DNA from: CAIKBL01 sp050247235
GTDB lineage: Bacteria > Pseudomonadota > Gammaproteobacteria > Ga0077536
NCBI GenBank assembly: GCA_050247235.1
Contig: JBFWUN010000005.1
Location: forward strand, 1 to 64,000
Length of the DNA: 64,000 bases
Reading direction: 5' to 3'
Below the pieces are notes generated by a model. The model had not been told where the DNA came from. It did no database searches and saw only the letters and a program-made list of their open reading frames with translations. Each line of letters begins with the position of its first letter. Within the stretch, counting starts at the first letter, position 1. The position numbers were made by a program, and so were the translations under genes. This document shows, one piece after another, positions 9,708 to 18,078 of the stretch.

Positions 9708-10184
9708 ATGCAGAGTTCCGATGCTGCCCCCCGCCCCCGCGTGTGGGTCATCCAGCCCCACCGGTCGCTGACCTGGCGCGAGGCCCGTCGCTGGCTCTGC
9801 CTGGTGAGCCTGGTGCCGCTCAGCAGCGGCCTGCTGTTCCTGGCGTACGGGATCCCGCTGGTGCTGCCGTTCGCCGGGCTCGAAATCCTGTTGCTGTGGG
9901 CTGCGTTCTATTACGTGTGGTACACCGGCCAGTGCCGGGAAGTCGTCCGCCTCGAAGGGGGCCGGCTCGTGGTCGAGAAGGGCCGCGACCGACCGACCGA
10001 GACGCACCAGTTCGACAGCGCGTGGGTGCGCGTGGAACTCCGCGGACAAGCGTCCGGCTGGTACCCGAGCCGCCTGTGTCTCTGCTCACATGGCCGCGAA
10101 GTGTCCCTGGGTCACTTTCTGACGGAGGGTGAACGCGCCGAATTGGCGCGCTCGTTGATTAACGCCATCTGCAAAAGCCGATAG
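9708..10184 (+). CDS. DUF2244 family membrane protein
   Basis: The 158-residue protein has two adjacent hydrophobic segments around residues 30-70 (LCLVSLVPLSSGLLFLAYGI and the following FAGLEILLLWAAFYYVWY), with a cytosolic C-terminal domain. This matches the DUF2244 family often found just upstream of cytochrome c oxidase genes in gammaproteobacteria. Its role is unknown; the location suggests oxidase assembly or a regulatory link, which is inference. The start could be the GTG at 9705 instead of the ATG at 9708. Confidence 0.8.
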   Translation: MQSSDAAPRPRVWVIQPHRSLTWREARRWLCLVSLVPLSSGLLFLAYGIPLVLPFAGLEILLLWAAFYYVWYTGQCREVVRLEGGRLVVEKGRDRPTETHQFDSAWVRVELRGQASGWYPSRLCLCSHGREVSLGHFLTEGERAELARSLINAICKSR

Positions 10185-10187
10185 AAT
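10159..10187 (+). promoter_or_regulatory. Candidate sigma-70 promoter for the cytochrome oxidase operon
   Basis: TTAACG at 10159-10164 and TAGAAT at 10182-10187 are separated by 17 bases. They match the -35 box at four of six positions and the -10 box at five of six. The site overlaps the end of the DUF2244 gene and lies about 130 bases before coxB. Confidence 0.4.
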
Positions 10188-10317
10188 GTCGGCAATTTAT
10201 GTCCGCCGACCGGCATCTGCGGCCGGACGCGGGACACGCCGGGGGGAAGGCGTGGCCGGCAGAGCCGGGCGGAACCAACAAAACCGCACCTTCGGAAGCT
10301 TGTGGGGAGCCAATAGC

Positions 10318-11184
10318 ATGATGAGACTGATGACTGGAACCGGCCGGGCCGGCGCGCTGATCGCGTCCTTGATGATGGGCCTGCCGGGAATCGCCAACGC
10401 TGGCTGGGACCAGCTCAACCTGACCCGGGGCGTCACTCCCTACAGCCAGACGGCATACGACCTTCACATGCTGATCATGTGGATCTGCGTCGCCATCGGC
10501 GTGGTCGTCTTCGGTGCCATCTTCTATTCCATCCTGGTCTTCCGGAAGTCGAAGGGCGCCGTGGCGGCACAGTGGCATGAGAGCACGACCGTCGAAGTGC
10601 TCTGGACCGCGATCCCGTTCGTCATCCTCGTCGTGCTCGCGGTGCCCGCGACCAAGGCCCTGATCATGATGGAGGACGTCAGCAAGTCCGACCTCACCGT
10701 GAAGGTCACGGGGTATCAGTGGAAGTGGCAGTACGAGTACGTGAACGAAGGCGTCAGTGTCTTCAGCACGCTTGCGGACACGAGCAACAGGGCGCGACAG
10801 GTCGGTTCCGGGATCGACCCCGCCACCGTCGAGAACTACCTTCTCGAGGTCGACAACGAGATCGTGCTTCCGGTGAACAAGAAGATCCGTTTCCTGACGA
10901 CCGCAGCAGACGTGATCCACGCATGGTGGGTGCCGGATCTCGGCTGGAAGCGCGATGCCATCCCGGGCTTCATCAACGAGTCGTGGGCCACCATCCAGCA
11001 GGAAGGCGTCTACCGCGGCCAGTGCGCCGAGCTCTGCGGCAAGGACCACGGTTTCATGCCGATCGTGATTCGCGTCGTGTCGGACGCCGAGTTCCAGCAG
11101 TGGCTGGCGGACCGCAAGGCTGCGCAGACCGCTCCGGTTGCCACTGCCGGCACCGACGACCGACTTCTCGTCCAGCGCCAGTAA
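10318..11184 (+). CDS. coxB: Cytochrome c oxidase subunit II
   Basis: The 288-residue precursor carries the CuA centre that receives electrons from cytochrome c. CuA ligands are all present: H201, C236, C240, H244 and M247 (GQCAELCGKDHGFM). A signal peptide (cleavage near IANAG, residue 28) is followed by two membrane helices at about 48-75 and 95-115. There is no C-terminal cytochrome c domain, so this is the short aa3 type. The start is ATG at 10318 or the adjacent ATG at 10321, behind GGGGAGCC. Confidence 0.96.
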   Translation: MMRLMTGTGRAGALIASLMMGLPGIANAGWDQLNLTRGVTPYSQTAYDLHMLIMWICVAIGVVVFGAIFYSILVFRKSKGAVAAQWHESTTVEVLWTAIPFVILVVLAVPATKALIMMEDVSKSDLTVKVTGYQWKWQYEYVNEGVSVFSTLADTSNRARQVGSGIDPATVENYLLEVDNEIVLPVNKKIRFLTTAADVIHAWWVPDLGWKRDAIPGFINESWATIQQEGVYRGQCAELCGKDHGFMPIVIRVVSDAEFQQWLADRKAAQTAPVATAGTDDRLLVQRQ

Positions 11185-11226
11185 CGCCGGATTTCCGCTG
11201 AAATTGCATCGAACGAGGAAACGCCA

Positions 11227-12825
11227 ATGAGCGAAGCAGCAGTTCACCACGACGATCACGCACACGGTCCCGCGAGCGGAATCACCCGCTGGCTGACGAC
11301 GACGAACCACAAGGACATCGGCACGATGTACCTCGTGTTCTCGCTGATCATGTTCTTCATCGGCGGCGCGATGGCCATGATCATCCGCCTCGAGCTCTTC
11401 CAGCCGGGACTGCAGTTCGTCGACCCGCAGTTCTTCAACAGCATGACCACCATGCACGCGCTGGTCATGATCTTCGGCGCCGTGATGCCGGCGTGGACCG
11501 GGTTCGCGAACTGGCTGGTCCCGATGATGATCGGCGCACCCGACATGGCGCTGCCGCGACTCAACAACTGGAGCTTCTGGATCCTGCCGTTCGCGTTCAC
11601 CTTGCTGCTCAGCACGCTGTTCATGCCGGGTGGAGCGCCTGCGGGCGGCTGGACGATGTATCCGCCGCTGGTGCTGCAGACGGGTGCCGCGTTCCCGTTC
11701 CTGATCTTCGCGGTGCACTTCATGGGTGCCTCGTCGATTGCCGGTGCGATCAACATCATCGCCACGGTCTTCAACATGCGGGCGCCCGGCATGAGCCTGA
11801 TGAAACTGCCGCTGTTCGTGTGGACGTGGATCATCACCGCGTTCCTCCTGATCGCGTCGATCCCGGTGCTCGCCGGTTCGGTCACGATGCTGCTGACCGA
11901 CAAGTTCTTCGGCACGGCGTTCTTCAGCGCGGCCGGCGGCGGTGACCCGGTGATGTTCCAGCACATCTTCTGGTTCTTCGGTCACCCCGAGGTATACATC
12001 CTGATCCTGCCGGCGTTCGGCATCGCGTCCGCCATCATCCCGACGTTCGCGCGCAAGCCGTTGTTCGGCTACAGCTCGATGGTGTATGCCGCGGCGTCCA
12101 TCGCGTTCCTGTCGTTCATCGTGTGGGCGCACCACATGTTCACGGTGGGTATGCCGCTTGCCGGCGAACTGTTCTTCATGTACGCGACCATCCTGATCGC
12201 CGTGCCCACCGGGGTGAAGGTGTTCAACTGGGTGGCGACCATGTGGCAGAGCTCGATGACGTTCGAAACCCCGATGCTGTTCGCGATCGGGTTCGTCGTG
12301 CTCTTCACGATCGGTGGCTTCTCCGGCCTGATGCTCGGTGTGACGCCCGTCGACTTCCAGTACCACGACACCTACTTCGTGGTTGCGCATTTCCACTACG
12401 TACTGGTGACCGGCGCCATCTTCGCGCTGATGGCAGGAACATACTTCTGGCTGCCGAAGTGGACCGGCCACATGTATGACGAGACGCTCGGCAAGTGGCA
12501 TTTCTGGCTGTCCACGATTTCCGTGAACGTGCTGTTCTTCCCGCAGCATTTCCTCGGGCTTGCCGGCATGCCGCGTCGCATCCCCGACTACGCCGTGCAG
12601 TTCGCGGACTGGAACATGGTGTCCAGCATCGGGGGCTTCGTGTTCGGCGTGTCACAGCTGCTCTTCGTGGTCACCATCGTGAAGTGCGTGAAGGGTGGGC
12701 AGAAGGCCACCGCGCAGGTGTGGGATGGCGCACAGGGTCTCGAGTGGACGCTGCCGTCGCCACCGCCGTACCACAGCTTCTCGACGCCGCCGGAAGCGGC
12801 GACGATCCAGGGCGGCTATCGCTGA
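11227..12825 (+). CDS. coxA: Cytochrome c oxidase subunit I
   Basis: The 532-residue catalytic subunit reduces oxygen to water and pumps protons. Conserved residues include the heme a ligand H77 (MHALVM), the CuB ligand H253 with cross-linked Y257 (GHPEVYI), H302-H303, and heme ligands H388 and H390 in HFHYVL. The GHPEVY motif and twelve hydrophobic segments place it in the aa3 heme-copper family. It starts after a GAGGAAACGCC ribosome site. The stop overlaps the next small gene by one base. Confidence 0.98.
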   Translation: MSEAAVHHDDHAHGPASGITRWLTTTNHKDIGTMYLVFSLIMFFIGGAMAMIIRLELFQPGLQFVDPQFFNSMTTMHALVMIFGAVMPAWTGFANWLVPMMIGAPDMALPRLNNWSFWILPFAFTLLLSTLFMPGGAPAGGWTMYPPLVLQTGAAFPFLIFAVHFMGASSIAGAINIIATVFNMRAPGMSLMKLPLFVWTWIITAFLLIASIPVLAGSVTMLLTDKFFGTAFFSAAGGGDPVMFQHIFWFFGHPEVYILILPAFGIASAIIPTFARKPLFGYSSMVYAAASIAFLSFIVWAHHMFTVGMPLAGELFFMYATILIAVPTGVKVFNWVATMWQSSMTFETPMLFAIGFVVLFTIGGFSGLMLGVTPVDFQYHDTYFVVAHFHYVLVTGAIFALMAGTYFWLPKWTGHMYDETLGKWHFWLSTISVNVLFFPQHFLGLAGMPRRIPDYAVQFADWNMVSSIGGFVFGVSQLLFVVTIVKCVKGGQKATAQVWDGAQGLEWTLPSPPPYHSFSTPPEAATIQGGYR

Positions 12826-12938
12826 TGCAGAACGACGACCTCGCACTGCGCCGACGGCGGGCCACCCGCACCGCCGTCGTGCTGGCGATGGTCGCCGTCG
12901 CGGTCTATGCGCTCTTCGTGATACGGCAAGTGATCTGA
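12825..12938 (+). CDS. Small membrane peptide of the cytochrome oxidase operon
   Basis: This 37-residue ORF begins at an ATG sharing its A with the coxA stop (TGATG). The sequence is a short charged head, MQNDDLALRRRRATR, followed by one hydrophobic helix of about 20 residues ending RQVI. Small one-helix proteins at this exact place, between coxA and ctaG, are common in proteobacterial oxidase operons and are annotated as oxidase small assembly proteins. I rely on position, overlap and composition rather than a motif. Confidence 0.7.
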   Translation: MQNDDLALRRRRATRTAVVLAMVAVAVYALFVIRQVI

Positions 12939-12942
12939 CCTC

Positions 12943-13524
12943 ATGCAACCGCCACAGCAAGCCGCGACCCGGCGTCTCGTCGCACGACTCTCGCTGCTCG
13001 TGCTCGCGATGTTCGGATTTGGCTACCTGCTGGTGCCGTTATACGACGTGTTCTGCGAAGTCACGGGTCTGAACGGCAAGACCGGGCGAATCACGCGCGT
13101 CGAGGCGGCGGCCACGCAGGTCGACATGTCGCGCACGGTCACCGTGGAGTTCGTGACGAGCGTGAATGCCGGATTTCCGTGGACGTTCCGGCCGGTGGTC
13201 TCACGCATCGACGTGCACCCCGGGGAAGAGACCGAAGTAATGTTCGAAGCGGTCAATCGCAGCGCGGGGCCGGTCGCAGGGCAGGCAGTGCCGAGTGTCG
13301 CGCCCAACGAGGCCGCCCGCTTCTTCAGCAAGACCGAATGTTTCTGTTTTACTCAGCAGACGCTGGCCGCCGGGGAAGCGAAGCGCATGCCCGTGCGGTT
13401 CGTCGTCAACCCCCGGCTGCCGCAGCACATCCAGACGCTGACGCTCGGTTACACGTTTTTCCGGTCGACCGCGCAGGCCGCCGCAAACGGCGACGCTGCG
13501 GCCGCCAATGCGCCCCGATCCTAG
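12943..13524 (+). CDS. ctaG: Cytochrome c oxidase assembly protein CtaG (Cox11)
   Basis: The 193-residue protein delivers copper to the CuB site of subunit I. It has one N-terminal membrane helix at about residues 14-32 and a periplasmic domain. The copper-binding CFCF motif (KTECFCFTQQTL) is at about residues 130-133, and VPLYDVFCEVTGLNGKT near residue 27 is the family signature with a third cysteine. It lies 4 bases after the small peptide gene and upstream of coxC. Confidence 0.96.
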   Translation: MQPPQQAATRRLVARLSLLVLAMFGFGYLLVPLYDVFCEVTGLNGKTGRITRVEAAATQVDMSRTVTVEFVTSVNAGFPWTFRPVVSRIDVHPGEETEVMFEAVNRSAGPVAGQAVPSVAPNEAARFFSKTECFCFTQQTLAAGEAKRMPVRFVVNPRLPQHIQTLTLGYTFFRSTAQAAANGDAAAANAPRS

Positions 13525-13557
13525 TGAAGACCCTCTACCTGTAAGAGAGACCCCATC

Positions 13558-14442
13558 ATGGCAAATGCACACGCCGCTCATCACCACTATTACGTGCCCG
13601 ATTCGAGCAAGTGGCCGTTCATCGCGACCGTCTCCATCTTCCTGATGTTTGTCGGCGGCGCGCTGACCTTGAACCACTCGGGGATCGGACCGGAAGTGCT
13701 CGGGGCCGGTTTCATCATGTTTGTCTACATGCTGTTCGGCTGGTTCGGTGACGTGATCCGCGAGAGCGAAAAAGGCACCTACGGGCACTGGGAGGACACC
13801 AGCTTCCGCATGGGGATGATGTGGTTCATCTTCTCCGAGGTGATGTTCTTCGCGGCGTTTTTCGGCGCGCTGTTCTACGCGCGCGTACTGTCGGTGCCGT
13901 GGCTGTCCGGTGCCGGCGCGGAAGCGTCGACTCACGCGTTTCTGTGGCCGGAATTTCTTGCCGACTGGCCACTCCTGAAGCCGCCGAGCACGTATGGATT
14001 CTCGGAGGCGAAGGACGTCATCGGCGCGTGGGGCGTGCCCGCGGTGAACACCGCGATCCTGCTCACTTCCGGCGCCACGGTGACGTGGGCCCACTGGGGA
14101 CTGAAGGCCAACAAGCGCGGCCAGCTGATCCTCGGGCTTGCGATGACCGTCGCGCTGGGCGCGCTCTTCGTGTTTCTGCAGGCGGAAGAGTACGGTCATG
14201 CCTACCACGAGCTGGGCCTGACCTTGAACGCCGGGATCTACGGCGCCACGTTCTTCCTGCTGACCGGTTTCCACGGGTTCCACGTGACGATGGGCACGGT
14301 CATGCTGTTCGTGATTCTGATGCGGTCCATCCGCGGCCATTTCAAGCCGGACCACCACTTCGCGTTCGAAGCGGTGGCCTGGTACTGGCACTTCGTGGAC
14401 GTGGTCTGGATCGGGCTGTTTATTTTCGTGTACTGGATCTGA
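13558..14442 (+). CDS. coxC: Cytochrome c oxidase subunit III
   Basis: The 294-residue integral membrane protein is the third core oxidase subunit. It has seven predicted hydrophobic segments and the family motifs WPPPG-like region YVPDSSKWPF at the start, LTGFHGFHVTMGT and WYWHFVDVVWIGLF at the C-terminus. It is preceded by AAGAGAGA and followed within 40 bases by a strong hairpin terminator, so it ends the first part of the operon. Confidence 0.96.
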   Translation: MANAHAAHHHYYVPDSSKWPFIATVSIFLMFVGGALTLNHSGIGPEVLGAGFIMFVYMLFGWFGDVIRESEKGTYGHWEDTSFRMGMMWFIFSEVMFFAAFFGALFYARVLSVPWLSGAGAEASTHAFLWPEFLADWPLLKPPSTYGFSEAKDVIGAWGVPAVNTAILLTSGATVTWAHWGLKANKRGQLILGLAMTVALGALFVFLQAEEYGHAYHELGLTLNAGIYGATFFLLTGFHGFHVTMGTVMLFVILMRSIRGHFKPDHHFAFEAVAWYWHFVDVVWIGLFIFVYWI

Positions 14443-14481
14443 TCGGAGCTCCCCCGCCGGGGGAGTGACCGCGGATCTCCG

Positions 14482-14510
14482 AAAAGGCGCTCCCCGGAGC
14501 GCCTTTTTTT
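14482..14510. terminator. Bidirectional rho-independent terminator after coxC
   Basis: AAAAGGCGCTCC and GGAGCGCCTTTTTTT form a 12-base perfect stem with a two-base loop and a seven-T tract on the plus strand. On the minus strand the same stem ends in TTTT, so it can also terminate the converging DUF2909 gene at 14533-14757. Confidence 0.9.
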
Positions 14511-14532
14511 ACACCGTCCCGCAGTCCGTGGA

Positions 14533-14757
14533 TCAGCCTCCGCGCGGTTCGATGATGCCGAGCGCGTACAGCACCATCAGCAGCACGAACAGTCCAATCG
14601 ACAACCCGACCCGCACGGTCAATGCCTTGACCCCGGCGGTATCCCCGGGCTTGCCACGGGGCCCGACGAACAGCGCCTTGAAGGCCGTCGCCAGCGCGCC
14701 GACGATGAGCACCAGCACGCCGATGATCACGTACCTGATGATGGGATGGTCCTGCAT
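14533..14757 (-). CDS. Twin-transmembrane DUF2909 protein
   Basis: The 74-residue protein consists of two hydrophobic helices (about residues 7-27 and 48-68) joined by a basic loop with GPRGKPGD. This is the pattern of the DUF2909 twin-transmembrane family, usually found between coxC and SURF1 in gammaproteobacterial oxidase loci, as here. The function is unknown. The ATG at 14757 is preferred; a GTG two codons upstream (14763) is also possible. It points against its neighbours and shares an upstream region with SURF1. Confidence 0.8.
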   Translation of the reverse strand: MQDHPIIRYVIIGVLVLIVGALATAFKALFVGPRGKPGDTAGVKALTVRVGLSIGLFVLLMVLYALGIIEPRGG

Positions 14758-14844
14758 CGACACCTCGACTTCCGGCGGACGGCTTCCACCCGGGTGGCCG
14801 CCGACGATAATGGATTGGCCGCACCAGGCGGCGGAGCACTGAGC

Positions 14845-15567
14845 GTGTCGGCCTTCCGTTTTCGACCCGGACTTGCCTCCACGGCGCTCACCATTCTACT
14901 TTTTCCGTTCCTCGTCAGTCTCGGTGTCTGGCAGCTCGGACGCGCGGCAGACAAGGAAGCGCTGGCTGCCATCCTGCGCGCCAACCACGACGCGCCCACG
15001 CTGCGCATGACGGGCAATGCACCTCTTCGCGAAGCGATGCTGCGCGGGCGCGCCGCCCGCGCCGAGGGCCGCTACATCGCCCCGACGCTCCTGCTCGACA
15101 ACCGCGCGCGCCGTGGCCGCAACGGCTACGAGGTCCTGACGCCCTACCAGCTGCCCGACGGATCGCGCATGCTGGTGGCGCGCGGCTGGGTACCCGCGGA
15201 CCCCGACCGGACGCGTGCGCCCGAAGTGGAGACCCCGTCCGACCCGCGGGACCTGCAAGGCCAGATCGGCAAGGCACCGGCTACAGGCATCCGGCTGGGC
15301 AACCCGCCACCGCCCGAACGGCTCGCGGACGACCTCGTGCGCGTACAAAGCCTCGCGCCAGACACCGTGGAAGCAGCGCTGGGGTACGCCGTCCCCCCGG
15401 AAATCTTTTACTTAGATCCCGCCCTGCCGAACGGCTACGATCGCGACTGGCCGGCGCCCGCAAGCGACATCGGCAAGCACCACGCGTACGCGGTCCAGTG
15501 GTTCGCGATGGCCGGGGTGCTGCTCATCCTCTACGTCAGGATCAACCTGCGACGCGACCCATCGTGA
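14845..15567 (+). CDS. SURF1 family cytochrome oxidase biogenesis protein
   Basis: The roughly 240-residue protein has the SURF1 topology: an N-terminal membrane helix with LGVWQLGRAADKEAL, a periplasmic domain containing NRARRGRNGYEVLTPY and RGWVPAD, and a C-terminal helix starting HHAYAVQWFAMAG. SURF1 helps insert heme a into oxidase subunit I. GTG at 14845 is the most sensible start; longer frames upstream overlap the divergent DUF2909 gene. The stop overlaps the next start by GTGA. Confidence 0.9.
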   Translation: MSAFRFRPGLASTALTILLFPFLVSLGVWQLGRAADKEALAAILRANHDAPTLRMTGNAPLREAMLRGRAARAEGRYIAPTLLLDNRARRGRNGYEVLTPYQLPDGSRMLVARGWVPADPDRTRAPEVETPSDPRDLQGQIGKAPATGIRLGNPPPPERLADDLVRVQSLAPDTVEAALGYAVPPEIFYLDPALPNGYDRDWPAPASDIGKHHAYAVQWFAMAGVLLILYVRINLRRDPS

Positions 15568-16145
15568 ATTCCGCACCGGCACCCAGTCTCACGCGCAGTC
15601 GCCTTGCGCTCATCGGCATCCTCGCGGTGTTCGTCGCACCGATCGCAATCGCCTGGCTGTTCGCGTCCGGCGTCTTCGACGTGCACGACAGGACCCTGGT
15701 CAATCGTGGAGAACTGCTCTCACCGCCCATCGACCTGACGCCTGAGCAGGCGCGTCCCGGCTTTGCACCGCTGTTCGCACTCGCACCGAGCGAATGGGCG
15801 ATCGTGTACGTCGATTCGGGACCCTGCGGAGAAGAATGTGCGGGTACGCTGGACCAGCTGCTGGTCGTGCGCGAGATGCTCGGCCAGGGCGCCGTGCGGG
15901 CGTTCGTGCACGCGGTCACGGCAGGTCCGGCGACTGCGCCGACACACGCAGCGAGAGTCCACGCCGATCCGGCGGCGGTGACGTGGCTGATCGCGAAGCT
16001 CGCCGCGCGCCTCCCACGGACATCCCCGCCCCGCGTGGTGCTCGTCGATTGGCGCCACCAGCTGGTGCTGCACTACCCGCCCGACGAACTCCGCGCGATC
16101 CAGCAGGACCTGAAGCGACTGCTGCGCGCCTCCGCCATCCGGTAA
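15564..16145 (+). CDS. Membrane-anchored CxxxC protein of the heme A operon, unknown function
   Basis: The 193-residue protein starts with GTG overlapping the SURF1 stop. It has a single N-terminal membrane helix (about residues 13-35), then a domain with VYVDSGPCGEEC, giving cysteines at 88 and 92. This spacing and the preceding beta strand recall SCO1-like copper and redox proteins (CxxxC), but a clear SCO histidine is not obvious. Its place between SURF1 and ctaA, with overlapping frames, argues for a role in oxidase assembly. The family name is unknown to me. Confidence 0.75.
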   Translation: MNSAPAPSLTRSRLALIGILAVFVAPIAIAWLFASGVFDVHDRTLVNRGELLSPPIDLTPEQARPGFAPLFALAPSEWAIVYVDSGPCGEECAGTLDQLLVVREMLGQGAVRAFVHAVTAGPATAPTHAARVHADPAAVTWLIAKLAARLPRTSPPRVVLVDWRHQLVLHYPPDELRAIQQDLKRLLRASAIR

Positions 16146-16149
16146 TCGC

Positions 16150-17145
16150 ATGCAGAGAATCCACCAGGTCCTGTCCGCGCTGCTGCCCGTGCTCGCGTTC
16201 ATCGTGATCGTGAAGGGTGCCTACGTCCGGCTGAGCGATGCCGGACTGGGTTGCCCTGACTGGCCAGGCTGTTACGGACAGCTGGTGGTGCCGGCCACCG
16301 CGGAGGAGGTGGGCGATGTCGCGCACCTCGATGCCCGGCCGCTCGAGCCCGGCAAGGCATGGCGCGAGATGATCCATCGTTACCTCGCGTCATCGCTCGG
16401 CACCGGCATCCTGCTGCTCGCGCTGCTCGCCTGGCGGCAGCGCGCACGCTGTTCACCCGTCATTCCGTTCCTGCTGGTGCCGCTCGTGATCCTGCAGGGT
16501 TTGCTCGGCATGTGGACGGTCACATGGCTGCTGAAGCCGCTGGTGGTGGTGGCCCACCTGCTGGGCGGGTTCACCGTCCTCGCCTTGCTGTGGTGGCACT
16601 GGCTCGATACCCGGGACGCACCCCGTGCCCGGGCATCCTCGAGCCTGCGGCCGTTCGCCGCCGTGGCGCTGGCCGTGCTCGCGGTGCAGGTCTTTCTCGG
16701 CGGATGGACCAGCGCGAACTACGCGGCGCTGGCGTGCACCGATTTCCCGCGCTGCCACGGCGCATGGTGGCCGCAGACCGACTTCGAGAATGCCTTCGTA
16801 CTCTGGCGTGGTCTCGGCGTGAACTACGAGTTCGGGGTTCTCGACACGCCTGCCCGCACGGCGATCCACCTCGCCCACCGCGCGGGCGCGCTGTGCGTGA
16901 CCGGCGTGATCCTGGGTCTCGTCGTGGCCGCGTGGCGTCGCGCCGACGCCCGCGGCCGGCGGATCGCGTGGTGTATACTGGCGCTGCTCGCGGTCCAGGT
17001 GCTGCTCGGCATCACGAACGTGCTGCGGGGGTTGCCCCTGCCCGTCGCGGTCATGCACAACGGCACCGCCGCCTTGCTGCTTCTCGGGCTCGTCACGCTG
17101 TTCCGTCACGTGAGCCCCGCGCAGCCTACCCTCGGCCGGACATAG
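16150..17145 (+). CDS. ctaA: Heme A synthase (COX15/CtaA)
   Basis: The 331-residue membrane enzyme oxidises heme O to heme A. It has about eight hydrophobic segments in two repeated halves. Paired conserved histidines appear as EMIHRYLASSLGTG and VVVAHLLGG in the first half, and AIHLAHRAGAL and AVMHNGTAAL in the second. GCPDWPGCYGQ and CTDFPRCHG contain the periplasmic cysteine pairs. It lies 4 bases after the CxxxC gene and just before ctaB. Confidence 0.95.
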   Translation: MQRIHQVLSALLPVLAFIVIVKGAYVRLSDAGLGCPDWPGCYGQLVVPATAEEVGDVAHLDARPLEPGKAWREMIHRYLASSLGTGILLLALLAWRQRARCSPVIPFLLVPLVILQGLLGMWTVTWLLKPLVVVAHLLGGFTVLALLWWHWLDTRDAPRARASSSLRPFAAVALAVLAVQVFLGGWTSANYAALACTDFPRCHGAWWPQTDFENAFVLWRGLGVNYEFGVLDTPARTAIHLAHRAGALCVTGVILGLVVAAWRRADARGRRIAWCILALLAVQVLLGITNVLRGLPLPVAVMHNGTAALLLLGLVTLFRHVSPAQPTLGRT

Positions 17146-17150
17146 CAATA

Positions 17151-18071
17151 ATGATCGACGATACCGCCCACCCCCCCCGTAACCTGTCCGTTCCCGGCTG
17201 GCGCGACTACCTGGAGCTGTGCAAGCCCCGCGTCGTGTCACTGATCGTCTTCACGGCGATCATCGGCATGCTGCTCTCGACGCCGGGCCTGGTGCCACTC
17301 GACACACTCCTGATCGGTACGTTGGGCATCGCGCTCGCGGCAGCCTCCGCCGCCGCGATCAACCACGTCGCGGACAACCGTATCGACGCGCTGATGGCCC
17401 GCACCCGGCACCGGCCGCTCCCGCAAGGCGAACTGCAGGCCGGGCAGGCGCTGACCTTCGCGTTCGCGCTCGGTCTGCTGTCGATGTACCTTCTCGTGGC
17501 GTTCGTAAACGTGCTGACCGCGGTGCTGACATTCCTGTCACTGATCGGTTACGCGGTGGTCTACACGATGTACCTGAAGCACGCGACGCCGCAGAATATC
17601 GTGATCGGCGGAGCAGCCGGTGCGGCGCCGCCGGTGCTGGGCTGGACCGCGGTCACCGGCACGCTCGATCCGCACGCCCTGCTGCTGTTTCTCATCATCT
17701 TCGCCTGGACCCCGCCGCACTTCTGGGCGCTCGCGATCTACCGCCGGGCGGAGTACGCCAAAGCCAACGTGCCGATGCTGCCGATCACGCACGGCGCCGA
17801 GTTCACGCGCCTGCACGTTCTGTTCTACACGCTGCTGCTCGTCGCGGCCACCTTGCTGCCGTTCGCGACCTACATGTGCGGAGTGCCCTACCTGGTCGGC
17901 GCGATGATCCTGAACGCCGGGTTCCTGTACTACGCCATTCGCATGCAGTTCGACCCGAGCGATGAGCTTGCCTACGCCACATTCAAGTACTCCATCGTGT
18001 ACCTGACGGCCCTGTTCGTGGTGCTCTTCGTCGACCACTACTGGCCGCTGGCGCGCGCAGCTTTCGGCTGA
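17151..18071 (+). CDS. ctaB: Protoheme IX farnesyltransferase (heme O synthase)
   Basis: The 306-residue UbiA-family prenyltransferase attaches a farnesyl group to protoheme to make heme O. The first aspartate-rich motif is NHVADNRIDALMARTRHRPL, and YLKHATPQNIVIGGAAGAAPP and PPHFWALAIYRRAEYAKA are the other CyoE/CtaB signatures. It has about nine membrane segments. The ATG at 17151 follows the ctaA stop by 5 bases, so heme O is made by the same transcript that makes heme A. Confidence 0.96.
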   Translation: MIDDTAHPPRNLSVPGWRDYLELCKPRVVSLIVFTAIIGMLLSTPGLVPLDTLLIGTLGIALAAASAAAINHVADNRIDALMARTRHRPLPQGELQAGQALTFAFALGLLSMYLLVAFVNVLTAVLTFLSLIGYAVVYTMYLKHATPQNIVIGGAAGAAPPVLGWTAVTGTLDPHALLLFLIIFAWTPPHFWALAIYRRAEYAKANVPMLPITHGAEFTRLHVLFYTLLLVAATLLPFATYMCGVPYLVGAMILNAGFLYYAIRMQFDPSDELAYATFKYSIVYLTALFVVLFVDHYWPLARAAFG

Positions 18072-18078
18072 ACGACGT

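Noticed and set aside
10159..12549. A 796-codon open frame on the minus strand
   Set aside because: It is antisense to coxB and coxA, is extremely rich in Arg, His, Gly and Glu, and has no domain pattern. It is a shadow caused by high GC codon use in coxA.
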